This document shows, piece after piece, positions 7,578 to 15,458 of a stretch of 30,191 nt of DNA. The stretch lies in NCBI GenBank assembly GCA_024234265.1, contig JACKOM010000022.1:1-30191 (forward strand), written 5' to 3'. Numbering within the stretch: the first letter of the stretch is position 1; every line of letters starts with the position of its first letter. Both the position numbers and the translations under genes were made by a program. This DNA comes from Oceanospirillaceae bacterium (GTDB lineage: Bacteria > Pseudomonadota > Gammaproteobacteria > Pseudomonadales > Oceanobacteraceae). The notes below the pieces were generated by a model. The model did no database searches. It was not told where the DNA came from and worked only from the letters and a program-made list of their open reading frames with translations.

Positions 7578-8923
7578 GCCGTAAAGTCGACAAAGTGGTG
7601 ATCGCCAACCGCGGGGAAATTGCCCTGCGGATTTTACGCACCTGCCGGGAAATGGGCATACGTACCGTCGCCGTGCATTCCCTTGCCGACCGGGATTTAA
7701 TGCATGTGCGCATGGCCGATGAATCCGTGTGCATCGGCCCCAATGAATCCGCCAAAAGTTATTTAAATACCCCCGCTATTATCAGCGCCGCCGAAGTCAC
7801 CGACGCCACGGCCATCCACCCAGGTTATGGTTTTTTAGCGGAAAATGCCGATTTTGCCGAACAGGTGGAACGCTCCGGTTTTACCTTTATTGGCCCCACC
7901 GCAGATGTGATCCGCCTGATGGGCGATAAAATTTCCGCCCGCCATGCCATGCAAAAAATTGGTGTGCCCACTGTGCCGGGCTCCGACGGCCCGCTGGATG
8001 ACAACAACGATAAAACCCTGAAAACCGCTGCAAAAATCGGTTATCCGGTGATTATTAAAGCCGCCGCCGGAGGCGGTGGACGTGGCATGCGTGTGGTGCA
8101 CAGCGAAGCAGCCCTGTTAAATGCGGTATATGTGACCCAGGCGGAAGCCAAAGCGGCGTTTGGCAGCGATAAGGTTTATTTGGAAAAATACCTGCAAAAC
8201 CCGCGGCATATCGAAATCCAGATTCTCGCCGATGGCCAGGGCAATGCGGTGCACCTCGGCGACCGCGACTGCTCAGTGCAGCGCCGTAATCAGAAAATAA
8301 TCGAAGAAGCCCCTGCCCCCGGCATAGATGCCAAAGCCCGTAATGCTATTGCCAAACGTTGTGTCAAAGCCTGTGTGGATATGGGTTACCGCGGCGCGGG
8401 CACCTTTGAATTTTTATACGAAGACGGCGAGTTTTATTTCATCGAAATGAATACCCGTATTCAGGTCGAGCACCCGGTGACGGAAATGATTACCGGCATT
8501 GATATCGTGCGTGCCCAGCTGAATATCGCCATGGGCAAAAAGCTCGCCTTCAAACAAAGTGAGATTGAAATGCGCGGCCACGCCCTGGAGTGCCGCATCA
8601 ACGCCGAAGACCCCACAACTTTTATACCCAGCCCGGGCTTGGTCAATCTCTTCCATGCCCCCGGCGGCCCCGGCATACGGGTGGATTCTCATCTGTACAG
8701 TGGCTATAGTGTGCCCCCTTATTACGACTCGCTGGTGGCCAAAATCATCTGCCACGGCGATAACCGCGAACAGGCCATACTGCGCATGCGCCAGGCGTTG
8801 GACGAGCTGATCATCAAAGGCATACGCACCAACACCCAGTTACAGCAGAACCTGATGCGCAGCAGCGATTTTATGCGTGGAGGCGTGAGCATCCACTATT
8901 TACACAAGAAGTTGGAAAACTGA
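7574..8923 (+). CDS. accC: Acetyl-CoA carboxylase, biotin carboxylase subunit
   Basis: A 449-residue ATP-grasp enzyme that carboxylates the biotin on AccB using ATP and bicarbonate. The N-terminal VVIANRGEIALRI, the glycine-rich ATP loop AAAGGGGRGM (about 158-167) and the catalytic EMNTRIQVEHPVTE (about 288-301) are all intact. Length matches the family (E. coli 449). It overlaps accB by four bases at its start, and its stop shares one base with the prmA start (TGATG), so accB, accC and prmA are translationally coupled. Confidence 0.98.
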   Translation: MSRKVDKVVIANRGEIALRILRTCREMGIRTVAVHSLADRDLMHVRMADESVCIGPNESAKSYLNTPAIISAAEVTDATAIHPGYGFLAENADFAEQVERSGFTFIGPTADVIRLMGDKISARHAMQKIGVPTVPGSDGPLDDNNDKTLKTAAKIGYPVIIKAAAGGGGRGMRVVHSEAALLNAVYVTQAEAKAAFGSDKVYLEKYLQNPRHIEIQILADGQGNAVHLGDRDCSVQRRNQKIIEEAPAPGIDAKARNAIAKRCVKACVDMGYRGAGTFEFLYEDGEFYFIEMNTRIQVEHPVTEMITGIDIVRAQLNIAMGKKLAFKQSEIEMRGHALECRINAEDPTTFIPSPGLVNLFHAPGGPGIRVDSHLYSGYSVPPYYDSLVAKIICHGDNREQAILRMRQALDELIIKGIRTNTQLQQNLMRSSDFMRGGVSIHYLHKKLEN

Positions 8924-9816
8924 TGCCCTGGATTCAAACCATCGTTGATACCACCCCCGAGCAGGCCGAAGAAATCGAGGATCTGCTGTTAGCCATAGGT
9001 GCACTGGCCGTGACCCTGCGTGATGGTGAAGACCAGCCCATTTATGAGCCGGAACTGGGCACCACCCCGCTGTGGAGTTATACCCAGGTAATCGCCCTGT
9101 TTGATGCGATTTCCCCCCTGGCCGAACAGATGGCCCAGCTGGCTGAACTGTATAAAAGTGAAAACGGCACGGATTTCCCGCACTACAAAGTGGAACTGGT
9201 AGAAGACAAAGACTGGGAACGTGAGTGGATGGATAACTTCCACCCCATCCAGTGTGGTGAGCGTCTGTGGATCTGCCCGAGCTGGCGTGAAGTACCGGAT
9301 GCCAAAGCAGTTAACCTGATGCTCGACCCGGGTCTGGCGTTTGGTACCGGCACCCACCCCACCACCTTTTTATGTTTGCAGTGGTTAGACGGGCAGGATT
9401 TAGAAAACAAAACCATCGTCGATTTTGGCTGTGGCTCCGGCATCCTGGGTATTGCCGCCCTGTTACTCGGTGGCGCAAATATGCTCGGCATTGATATCGA
9501 CCCACAAGCCTTAATTGCGACACGCAGCAACGCAGAGCGTAACCAGATCGGCGAAGATAAATACCGTGTATTCCTGCCGGAAAACGCCCCTGTGTATCAG
9601 GCCGATGTGGTACTGGCGAATATTCTCGCCGGCCCCCTGGTGGCCCTAAAAAAATCCATCAGCGCCTATGTGCGTCCGGGCGGGGATTTAATTCTCTCCG
9701 GCATACTGCGTGAGCAGGCAGAAGAAATTCTTGCCGCCTATGAAGATGAATATGAGCTTGACCCTGTGGCCGTAGAAGGCGATTGGGTACGCATCAGCGG
9801 ACGTAAACGGGTATAA
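8923..9816 (+). CDS. prmA: Ribosomal protein L11 methyltransferase
   Basis: A 297-residue SAM-dependent methyltransferase that methylates L11. The N-terminal substrate-recognition domain covers about 1-120. The SAM site is seen as VDFGCGSGILGIAALL (about 166-181), followed by the acidic GIDIDPQA and by VLANILAGPL, the family's N-rich motif IV. GLAFGTGTHPTT (about 138-149) is diagnostic for PrmA. The length agrees with E. coli PrmA (293). It starts inside the accC stop codon. Confidence 0.97.
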   Translation: MPWIQTIVDTTPEQAEEIEDLLLAIGALAVTLRDGEDQPIYEPELGTTPLWSYTQVIALFDAISPLAEQMAQLAELYKSENGTDFPHYKVELVEDKDWEREWMDNFHPIQCGERLWICPSWREVPDAKAVNLMLDPGLAFGTGTHPTTFLCLQWLDGQDLENKTIVDFGCGSGILGIAALLLGGANMLGIDIDPQALIATRSNAERNQIGEDKYRVFLPENAPVYQADVVLANILAGPLVALKKSISAYVRPGGDLILSGILREQAEEILAAYEDEYELDPVAVEGDWVRISGRKRV

Positions 9817-9845
9817 TCGGTCAAAATTCTAACAATTATAAAATC

Positions 9846-10961
9846 ATGAACTCGCCACGAATTACGCAATGTCCAAAATGTGAAACCAGTTTCCGTGTCT
9901 CCGATGCGCAGCTTAAGGTTGCGCGCGGCGCGGTACGCTGCGGCTCCTGCCTGCATGTCTTCCGGGCGAGTGATTATTTCCTGGAAGAACCGGAACCCCA
10001 GGCGGCCCCCCAGAAAGATGACCTGACCCAGGATATGTTCACTGAAACACCGGCGCAGGCGGCTAAAAATAGTGCCGCCGAGCAGGATGATTTCCTGATT
10101 CACGACCATGCCGAACTGGATGATGAGCTGCTGCTGGATGACCATGAAGCCGACCGCGGCATGGAACATGATCTGAATGAAGAATTTTTATCCCTGAATA
10201 TCTCCCATGAAGATACCGGATTTTTCAGTGATATTGATAAAAACGACCGCATCCGCAACAAACAGAAAAGCGACGATGACGCCTGGGCAGAAGCCCTGCT
10301 CAACGATGATGAACCCGAAGAGGAAGATCCACTCGCATTTCTGAAACAGCCGGCCAAACCTGCCGCGCCCCAGGTGCGCAGCCAACAACCGGCCAGCCTG
10401 GATAACAACCTTGGCCTGCCGGCAGGCATAGCCAATATCAAAGCGGCACCCATTGAGTTACAGATCCGCGCACCACACAGCAAACGCCAGCGTTACATAC
10501 TCGCTGGGCTCAGCCTGTTCAGCGCCCTGTTATTAGTGGTGCAGGTCACTTACTTTAATTTTGAACAGTATGCCGGGCATCCCAAATACCGCCCCTGGTA
10601 TACCCTGGTATGCGACACCATTGGCTGCCAGATGCCACCGATTGCCGATGTGCGCAAAATCAAAAGCACCGCCAGTCCGCAGGTCAGCTCCCATCCTAAA
10701 TTTGCCGATGCCCTGACCGTGGATATTCTGTTTGTGAACAGCGCAATTTTTGAGCAACCCTTTCCCCTGGTGAACCTGAGTTTCACCAACCGTCTGGGCA
10801 ACGTGATTGCCAGCCGCACCTTCAGCCCGCGGGAATATCTCGCCGGTGAGGCCGCAGGCATGAGCATGATGCCACCCCAGGTACCTATCCACATCGCCCT
10901 GGAAATTCAGGACCCCGGTGAACAGGCCAGCAGTTATCAGGTCACCTATCTGGCCCAATAA
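9846..10961 (+). CDS. Zinc-ribbon, DUF3426 membrane protein
   Basis: A 371-residue protein found between prmA and dusB in related bacteria. It opens with an MJ0042-type zinc ribbon: Cys9, Cys12, Cys32 and Cys35 (CPKC and CGSC). A long, very acidic, low-complexity linker (about 50-185, many D and E runs) follows. One membrane segment lies at about 216-236 (YILAGLSLFSALLLVVQ), then a C-terminal DUF3426 domain that should be periplasmic. Function is unknown; a regulatory or sensory role has been guessed for such proteins. It follows prmA by 29 bases, so is probably in that operon, and is followed by a hairpin. Confidence 0.88.
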   Translation: MNSPRITQCPKCETSFRVSDAQLKVARGAVRCGSCLHVFRASDYFLEEPEPQAAPQKDDLTQDMFTETPAQAAKNSAAEQDDFLIHDHAELDDELLLDDHEADRGMEHDLNEEFLSLNISHEDTGFFSDIDKNDRIRNKQKSDDDAWAEALLNDDEPEEEDPLAFLKQPAKPAAPQVRSQQPASLDNNLGLPAGIANIKAAPIELQIRAPHSKRQRYILAGLSLFSALLLVVQVTYFNFEQYAGHPKYRPWYTLVCDTIGCQMPPIADVRKIKSTASPQVSSHPKFADALTVDILFVNSAIFEQPFPLVNLSFTNRLGNVIASRTFSPREYLAGEAAGMSMMPPQVPIHIALEIQDPGEQASSYQVTYLAQ

Positions 10962-10972
10962 GGCCACAGCGC

Positions 10973-10992
10973 GCACCCCGTAAAAGGGGTGC
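10973..10992. repeat. Hairpin after the DUF3426 gene
   Basis: GCACCCC (10973-10979) and GGGGTGC (10986-10992) make a seven-pair stem with a six-base loop, 12 bases after the stop. It is followed by A residues rather than T, so it is not a standard terminator for the plus strand. It separates the prmA group from the putative dusB-fis promoter. Confidence 0.6.
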
Positions 10993-11023
10993 AAAAAACG
11001 TTCAAAACTTCACCTGTCAAGCC

Positions 11024-11056
11024 TTTTACCCTCATGCCTTTACGAGTATGATACCC
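11024..11056 (+). promoter_or_regulatory. Putative dusB-fis promoter with GC-rich discriminator
   Basis: A -35-like TTTACC (11025-11030) and a -10-like TATGAT (11047-11052) are 16 bases apart. The -10 is followed by ACCCGCCCC, a GC-rich discriminator like those of promoters repressed by ppGpp; the E. coli dusB-fis promoter is known to be of that kind. The predicted transcript would start about 35 bases before the dusB ATG. Matches are by eye. Confidence 0.5.
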
Positions 11057-11095
11057 GCCCCTTGTCGCACAAAAAATGAACAACAGGTCACGGAC

Positions 11096-12082
11096 ATGTT
11101 CAACATCGGCCCTTATCGTATCGATAATCCCGTGGTACTGGCGCCGATGGCCGGTGTTACCGATCGTCCTTTCCGCCAGTTATGCCGCCAGTTAGGCGCG
11201 GGCCTGGTGGTGTCGGAGATGGTCACCAGTGACGTGCGTTTGTGGAACAGCAACAAGAGCAAATTCCGCCTCGACCACGACGGTGAAGCTGAACCTATCA
11301 TGGTGCAGATTGCCGGGGGTGATCCGGAAATGATGGCTGAAGCAGCGCAACAAAACGTTGCCCAGGGCGCCCAGATTATCGACATCAACATGGGTTGCCC
11401 GGCCAAAAAAGTATGCAACAAAGCAGCAGGCTCAGCCCTGCTGAAAGATGAAATTCTGGTGCGTGATATTTTGCAGGCGGTAGTCGGTGCAGTGAATGTG
11501 CCCGTCACCCTCAAAACCCGCACCGGCTGGGACATGGACAACCGCAATATCAGCCGGGTCGCAAACCTGGCGCAAGAATGCGGCATACAAGCCCTGACCC
11601 TGCATGGCCGTACCCGCGCCTGTGGTTATAAAGCCCCGGCGGAATACGAGACCATCAAACGCATTAAACAGGAAATTGGCATACCCCTGATTGCCAATGG
11701 TGATATCACCAGTGTGGAGCTCGCCAGACACGTGCTCGAATACACAGGTGCCGATGGCATTATGATCGGCCGGGCCGCCCAGGGCAGCCCGTGGATATTC
11801 CGCGAGATCAACCACTACCTGGCAACGGGTGAAAAAATGGTGGCTCCGGATTTAAAAGAAGTGCAGACGATTTTGAGCGGCCATGTAGAGGGTCTCCATG
11901 CTTTTTATGGTGACTATTTAGGTGTCCGCATCGCCCGGAAACACGTCGGGTGGTATTTGCAGGCGCACGATCACAACAAGGAAATGCGCAGTGCATTTAA
12001 CCGGTTGGAATCGGCAACGGAACAACGTGAATTAATAACCACTTTTTTTAATAACCTTTTGGGGAAGGACCAAGCTGCATGA
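11096..12082 (+). CDS. dusB: tRNA-dihydrouridine synthase B
   Basis: A 328-residue FMN enzyme that reduces uridine in tRNA to dihydrouridine. The FMN-binding start VLAPMAGVTDRPFR, the catalytic Cys101 in NMGCPAKKV, the motif LKTRTGWD and the phosphate-binding NGDITS and GADGIMIGRAAQG are all present. I chose ATG 11096 (MFNIGPYRI), which has AGGT at good spacing and matches the family; an upstream in-frame ATG at 11048 would add 16 unconserved residues and overlap the putative -10 box. The stop overlaps the fis start by four bases, the dusB-fis arrangement known across gammaproteobacteria. Confidence 0.97.
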   Translation: MFNIGPYRIDNPVVLAPMAGVTDRPFRQLCRQLGAGLVVSEMVTSDVRLWNSNKSKFRLDHDGEAEPIMVQIAGGDPEMMAEAAQQNVAQGAQIIDINMGCPAKKVCNKAAGSALLKDEILVRDILQAVVGAVNVPVTLKTRTGWDMDNRNISRVANLAQECGIQALTLHGRTRACGYKAPAEYETIKRIKQEIGIPLIANGDITSVELARHVLEYTGADGIMIGRAAQGSPWIFREINHYLATGEKMVAPDLKEVQTILSGHVEGLHAFYGDYLGVRIARKHVGWYLQAHDHNKEMRSAFNRLESATEQRELITTFFNNLLGKDQAA

Positions 12083-12384
12083 GTACGCAAGAAGCATCTG
12101 CGGTAAATAACCCACAGTCCAATGAAGCTGAAGTACAACCAGTACCAGCACCGCACAACCAGACACTGCGCGACAGTGTTGAAAAAGCATTGGAAAATTA
12201 TTTTGCCCAACTCGACGGCCAGCCCGTGACTGACGTTTACAACATGGTGTTATCCGAAGTTGAAGCACCTTTGCTGGAAGTCGTCATGCGTTATACCAAG
12301 GACAACCAGACCAAGGCCTCCGTGCTGCTCGGTCTGAACCGCGGTACCTTACGCAAAAAGCTGAAACAATTTGGCATGCTGTAA
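12079..12384 (+). CDS. fis: Nucleoid-associated DNA-binding protein Fis
   Basis: A 101-residue Fis, a small dimeric protein that bends DNA and adjusts rRNA, tRNA and many other promoters with growth rate. The C-terminal helix-turn-helix, about residues 72-99, reads NQTKASVLLGLNRGTLRKKL and is nearly that of E. coli Fis. The N-terminal 30 residues are variable. Its ATG lies within the dusB stop (ATGA), so its synthesis depends on the dusB transcript and probably on translational coupling. purH follows 50 bases later with no clear terminator. Confidence 0.98.
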   Translation: MSTQEASAVNNPQSNEAEVQPVPAPHNQTLRDSVEKALENYFAQLDGQPVTDVYNMVLSEVEAPLLEVVMRYTKDNQTKASVLLGLNRGTLRKKLKQFGML

Positions 12385-12434
12385 TCAGCACCAGACTCTT
12401 TCAATTTTCGTTTAGCTAACTGATATCGAGCACT

Positions 12435-14024
12435 ATGACCGTAACTCCTATTCGTCGCGCATTAATCAGCGTTTCAGACAAAACCGGCATTGTTGAATTT
12501 GCCCGTGCCCTTTCTGACCGTGGTGTGGAAATTCTGTCCACAGGTGGTACCTACAAATTATTGTGCGACCAGGGCATCCCTGCGGTGGAAGTGTCCGATT
12601 ACACTGGTTTCCCGGAAATGATGGATGGCCGTGTTAAAACCCTGCACCCGAAAATTCACGGCGGTATTTTAGGCCGTCGTGGTCAGGATGAAGCGGTTAT
12701 GCAGCAACACGGCATCAACCCGATTGATATGGTCGTCGTGAACCTCTACCCATTTGCGGCCACCGTTGCCCGCCCTGACTGTGACCTGCCCCTGGCGATT
12801 GAAAACATCGACATCGGCGGCCCGACCATGGTGCGCTCCGCTGCCAAAAACCACGCCCACGTGGCCATTGTGGTGAACGCCAGCGATTACGCCGGCATCA
12901 TCAAAGAGCTGGATGAAAACAAAGGCACCAGCTACAAAACCCGTTTTGATCTGGCCCTCAAAGCCTTCGAACACACCGCCGCTTACGACGGTATGATCGC
13001 CAACTACTTAGGCACCATCGACCAGTCCAAAGAAGAACTGTCCACCGAAGACCGCCTGATTTTCCCGCGCACCTTCAATACCCAGTTCATCAAAGCCCAG
13101 GACATGCGTTACGGCGAAAACCCGCACCAGAAAGCGGCTTTTTACGTGGAAGCACAGGCTAAAGAGCCAAGCGTTGCCACCGCCAAACAACTGCAGGGTA
13201 AAGAGCTTTCTTACAACAACGTGGCCGATACCGACGCTGCGCTGGAGTGTGTGAAATCCTTCGTGAAACCTGCCTGTGTGATCGTGAAACACGCTAACCC
13301 CTGTGGTGTTGCTGTTTCCCTCGACGGTATCAAAACCGCCTACGATCTGGCCTACCAGACCGACCCGGAATCTGCCTTCGGTGGCATCATCGCCTTTAAC
13401 CGTGAGCTGGATGCTGAAACCGCCCAAGCCATCGTTGAGCGCCAGTTTGTGGAAGTGATTATCGCGCCAACCGTAAGCGAAGCTGCCCGTCAGGTAGTGG
13501 CCAGCAAACAAAACGTGCGTCTGCTCGAATGTGGCGAGTGGTCCGGTTCACGCATGGCTGCGTTTGACTTCAAACGTGTCAACGGCGGCCTGCTGGTGCA
13601 GGACAGCGACATCGCTATGATCCACTCTGAAGACCTCAAAGTGGTGACCAAACGTGCTCCGACTGAAGCTGAAATGCACGACCTGATTTTCGCCTGGAAA
13701 GTCGCCAAATACGTGAAATCCAACGCGATCGTTTACGCTAAAAACCGTCAGACCGTAGGTGTGGGCGCCGGCCAGATGAGCCGTGTGAACTCTGCACGTA
13801 TCGCCGCGATTAAAGCGGAACACGCCGGTTTACAGGTACAGGGTGCCGTGATGGCCTCCGACGCGTTTTTCCCGTTCCGTGACGGTATTGATAACGCCGC
13901 CAAAGCCGGTATCACCTCTGTGATCCAGCCAGGTGGTTCAATGCGCGACAACGAAGTGATCGCCGCCGCCGACGAAGCGGGCATTGCCATGGTGTTCACC
14001 GGCATGCGCCATTTCCGTCACTGA
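12435..14024 (+). CDS. purH: Bifunctional AICAR transformylase / IMP cyclohydrolase
   Basis: A 529-residue enzyme for the last two steps to IMP. The N-terminal MGS-like cyclohydrolase domain (about 1-150) contains ALISVSDKTGIVEFARAL and the STGGT motif. The C-terminal transformylase domain contains the catalytic VKHANPCG (about 281-288) and DSAFGGI-like PESAFGG. The C-terminus IQPGGSMRDNEVIAAADE is typical. Length matches E. coli PurH (529). Codon use appears biased toward codons of highly expressed genes compared with neighbours. It pairs with purD downstream. Confidence 0.98.
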   Translation: MTVTPIRRALISVSDKTGIVEFARALSDRGVEILSTGGTYKLLCDQGIPAVEVSDYTGFPEMMDGRVKTLHPKIHGGILGRRGQDEAVMQQHGINPIDMVVVNLYPFAATVARPDCDLPLAIENIDIGGPTMVRSAAKNHAHVAIVVNASDYAGIIKELDENKGTSYKTRFDLALKAFEHTAAYDGMIANYLGTIDQSKEELSTEDRLIFPRTFNTQFIKAQDMRYGENPHQKAAFYVEAQAKEPSVATAKQLQGKELSYNNVADTDAALECVKSFVKPACVIVKHANPCGVAVSLDGIKTAYDLAYQTDPESAFGGIIAFNRELDAETAQAIVERQFVEVIIAPTVSEAARQVVASKQNVRLLECGEWSGSRMAAFDFKRVNGGLLVQDSDIAMIHSEDLKVVTKRAPTEAEMHDLIFAWKVAKYVKSNAIVYAKNRQTVGVGAGQMSRVNSARIAAIKAEHAGLQVQGAVMASDAFFPFRDGIDNAAKAGITSVIQPGGSMRDNEVIAAADEAGIAMVFTGMRHFRH

Positions 14025-14035
14025 TAGACGCTGTA

Positions 14036-14085
14036 CGGGAGATGCTGAACGCTTTGCATCTCCCTTCTCCCGTTGAGCGTTCAGC
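14036..14085 (+). promoter_or_regulatory. Structured purH-purD intergenic RNA with alternative pairings
   Basis: Stem A: GGGAGATGC (14037-14045) with GCATCTCCC (14056-14064), nine pairs. Stem B: GCTGAACGCT (14044-14053) with AGCGTTCAGC (14076-14085), ten pairs. Stem C: CGGGAGA (14036-14042) with TCTCCCG (14066-14072). A and C share a strand; A and B overlap by two bases, or can coexist as an H-type pseudoknot if B is trimmed to eight pairs. The purD Shine-Dalgarno GGAG follows about ten bases later. The pairings are read directly; any regulatory role is inferred. Stem A followed by TTCT could also be a weak terminator. Confidence 0.6.
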
Positions 14086-14108
14086 GCAAGAATTTGGAGT
14101 TTGATTAC

Positions 14109-15401
14109 ATGAACGTACTGATTATTGGCTCCGGTGGCCGCGAACACGCCCTGGCCTGGAAAGCAGCCCAATCCCCTTTAGTTGAAAAAGTGTTTGTTGC
14201 CCCCGGTAACGCCGGCACAGCCACTGAGCCAGGTTTAGAAAACGTGGCAATCGACAGCATGGCCTTTGCCGAACTGGCGGATTTTGCTGAACAGAACAAC
14301 GTAGGTCTGACCATCGTTGGCCCGGAAGCCCCGTTAGTGGGTGGTGTGGTGAACTACTTTGAAGAGCGTGGCCTGAAATGTTTTGGCCCGCGCAAAGGCG
14401 CTGCCCAGCTGGAAGGCTCCAAGGCCTTCACCAAGGATTTCCTCGCCCGCCACAAAATCCCAACCGCCGATTACCAGAACTTCACCGAAGTGGAGCCAGC
14501 CCTGGCTTACCTGCGTGAAAAAGGCGCACCTATCGTGGTAAAAGCCGATGGTTTAGCCGCCGGTAAAGGCGTGATCGTGGCCATGACCCTGCAGGAAGCG
14601 GAAGACGCCGTAAAAGACATGCTGTCCGGCAATGCCTTTGGCGCTGCGGGCTGCCGCGTGGTCATCGAAGAATTTTTAGATGGCGAAGAAGCCAGTTTCA
14701 TCGTCATGGTGGATGGCAAAAATATCGTCGCCATGGCCACCAGCCAGGACCACAAACGCATCGGTGATGCGGATACCGGCCCGAACACAGGTGGTATGGG
14801 TGCTTATTCCCCCGCCCCGGTGGTGACCGCCGACGTACACGCCCGTGTCATGCGCGAAATTATCGAACCAACCGTAAAAGGCATGGCGGCCGAAGGTAAC
14901 GATTACACAGGTTTCCTGTATGCCGGTCTGATGATCGACAAAAACGGCGTGGCCAAAGTGATCGAATACAACTGCCGTTTTGGTGACCCTGAAACCCAGC
15001 CGATCATGATGCGTATGCAGTCTGATATGGTTGAACTGTGCCTTGCGGCAGTGGATGGCAAACTGGCCGGTAAAGAAGCCAAGTGGGACAGCCGCGCCTC
15101 CGTAGGTGTGGTACTGGCTGCCGGTGGTTATCCAAACGATTTCGCCAAAGGTGATGTGATCAGTGGTCTGCCTGCTGTAGCAGCCGCCGATGCCAAGGTC
15201 TTCCACGCTGGCAGTAAACTGAATGCCGAAGGTCAGGTTGTGACCAACGGTGGCCGGGTACTGTGTGCCGTGGGCTTAGGTGAGACGGTTACCGCCGCCC
15301 AGCAGAAAGCCTACGAACTGACCCGCCAGATCCAGTGGAACAAGGTCTACTTCCGCAACGATATCGCCTACCGCGCTATCGCCCGCGAGCAACAGAAGTA
15401 A
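14109..15401 (+). CDS. purD: Phosphoribosylamine-glycine ligase (GAR synthetase)
   Basis: A 430-residue ATP-grasp enzyme for the second step of purine synthesis, joining glycine to phosphoribosylamine. The N-terminal NVLIIGSGGREHALAWK, the motif VGPEAPLVGG, the ATP-binding KADGLAAGKGV (about 142-152) and the metal-binding NCRFGDPETQ (about 288-297) are intact. ATG 14109 has GGAG nine bases upstream and gives the family's normal start; an earlier in-frame TTG at 14073 would lie inside stem B and is rejected. It is followed by a terminator, then the RetS-type kinase gene. Confidence 0.98.
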   Translation: MNVLIIGSGGREHALAWKAAQSPLVEKVFVAPGNAGTATEPGLENVAIDSMAFAELADFAEQNNVGLTIVGPEAPLVGGVVNYFEERGLKCFGPRKGAAQLEGSKAFTKDFLARHKIPTADYQNFTEVEPALAYLREKGAPIVVKADGLAAGKGVIVAMTLQEAEDAVKDMLSGNAFGAAGCRVVIEEFLDGEEASFIVMVDGKNIVAMATSQDHKRIGDADTGPNTGGMGAYSPAPVVTADVHARVMREIIEPTVKGMAAEGNDYTGFLYAGLMIDKNGVAKVIEYNCRFGDPETQPIMMRMQSDMVELCLAAVDGKLAGKEAKWDSRASVGVVLAAGGYPNDFAKGDVISGLPAVAAADAKVFHAGSKLNAEGQVVTNGGRVLCAVGLGETVTAAQQKAYELTRQIQWNKVYFRNDIAYRAIAREQQK

Positions 15402-15407
15402 ACTGCA

Positions 15408-15435
15408 AGGGCCGCATATGCGGCCCTCTTTATTT
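15408..15435 (+). terminator. Rho-independent terminator after purD
   Basis: A perfect 20-base palindrome, AGGGCCGCAT (15408-15417) followed by its complement ATGCGGCCCT (15418-15427), lies seven bases after the purD stop. The T-rich tail CTTTATTT follows, interrupted by one A. It probably ends the purine unit, perhaps with some readthrough into the kinase gene 24 bases on. Confidence 0.75.
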
Positions 15436-15458
15436 GTGTGGTAAAAAGGACGGGCCCC

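Noticed and set aside
10973..10992. Rho-independent terminator after the DUF3426 gene
   Set aside because: The stem is followed by A residues on the plus strand, and no T-run exists on the minus strand side either, so it is listed only as a hairpin.
13008..13511. Open frame of 167 codons on the minus strand inside purH
   Set aside because: It lies wholly within a well-conserved enzyme gene and its composition is the mirror of purH codons; purH is certain.
14676..15206. Open frame of 176 codons on the minus strand inside purD
   Set aside because: His- and Thr-rich mirror of purD coding sequence with no recognisable protein family.
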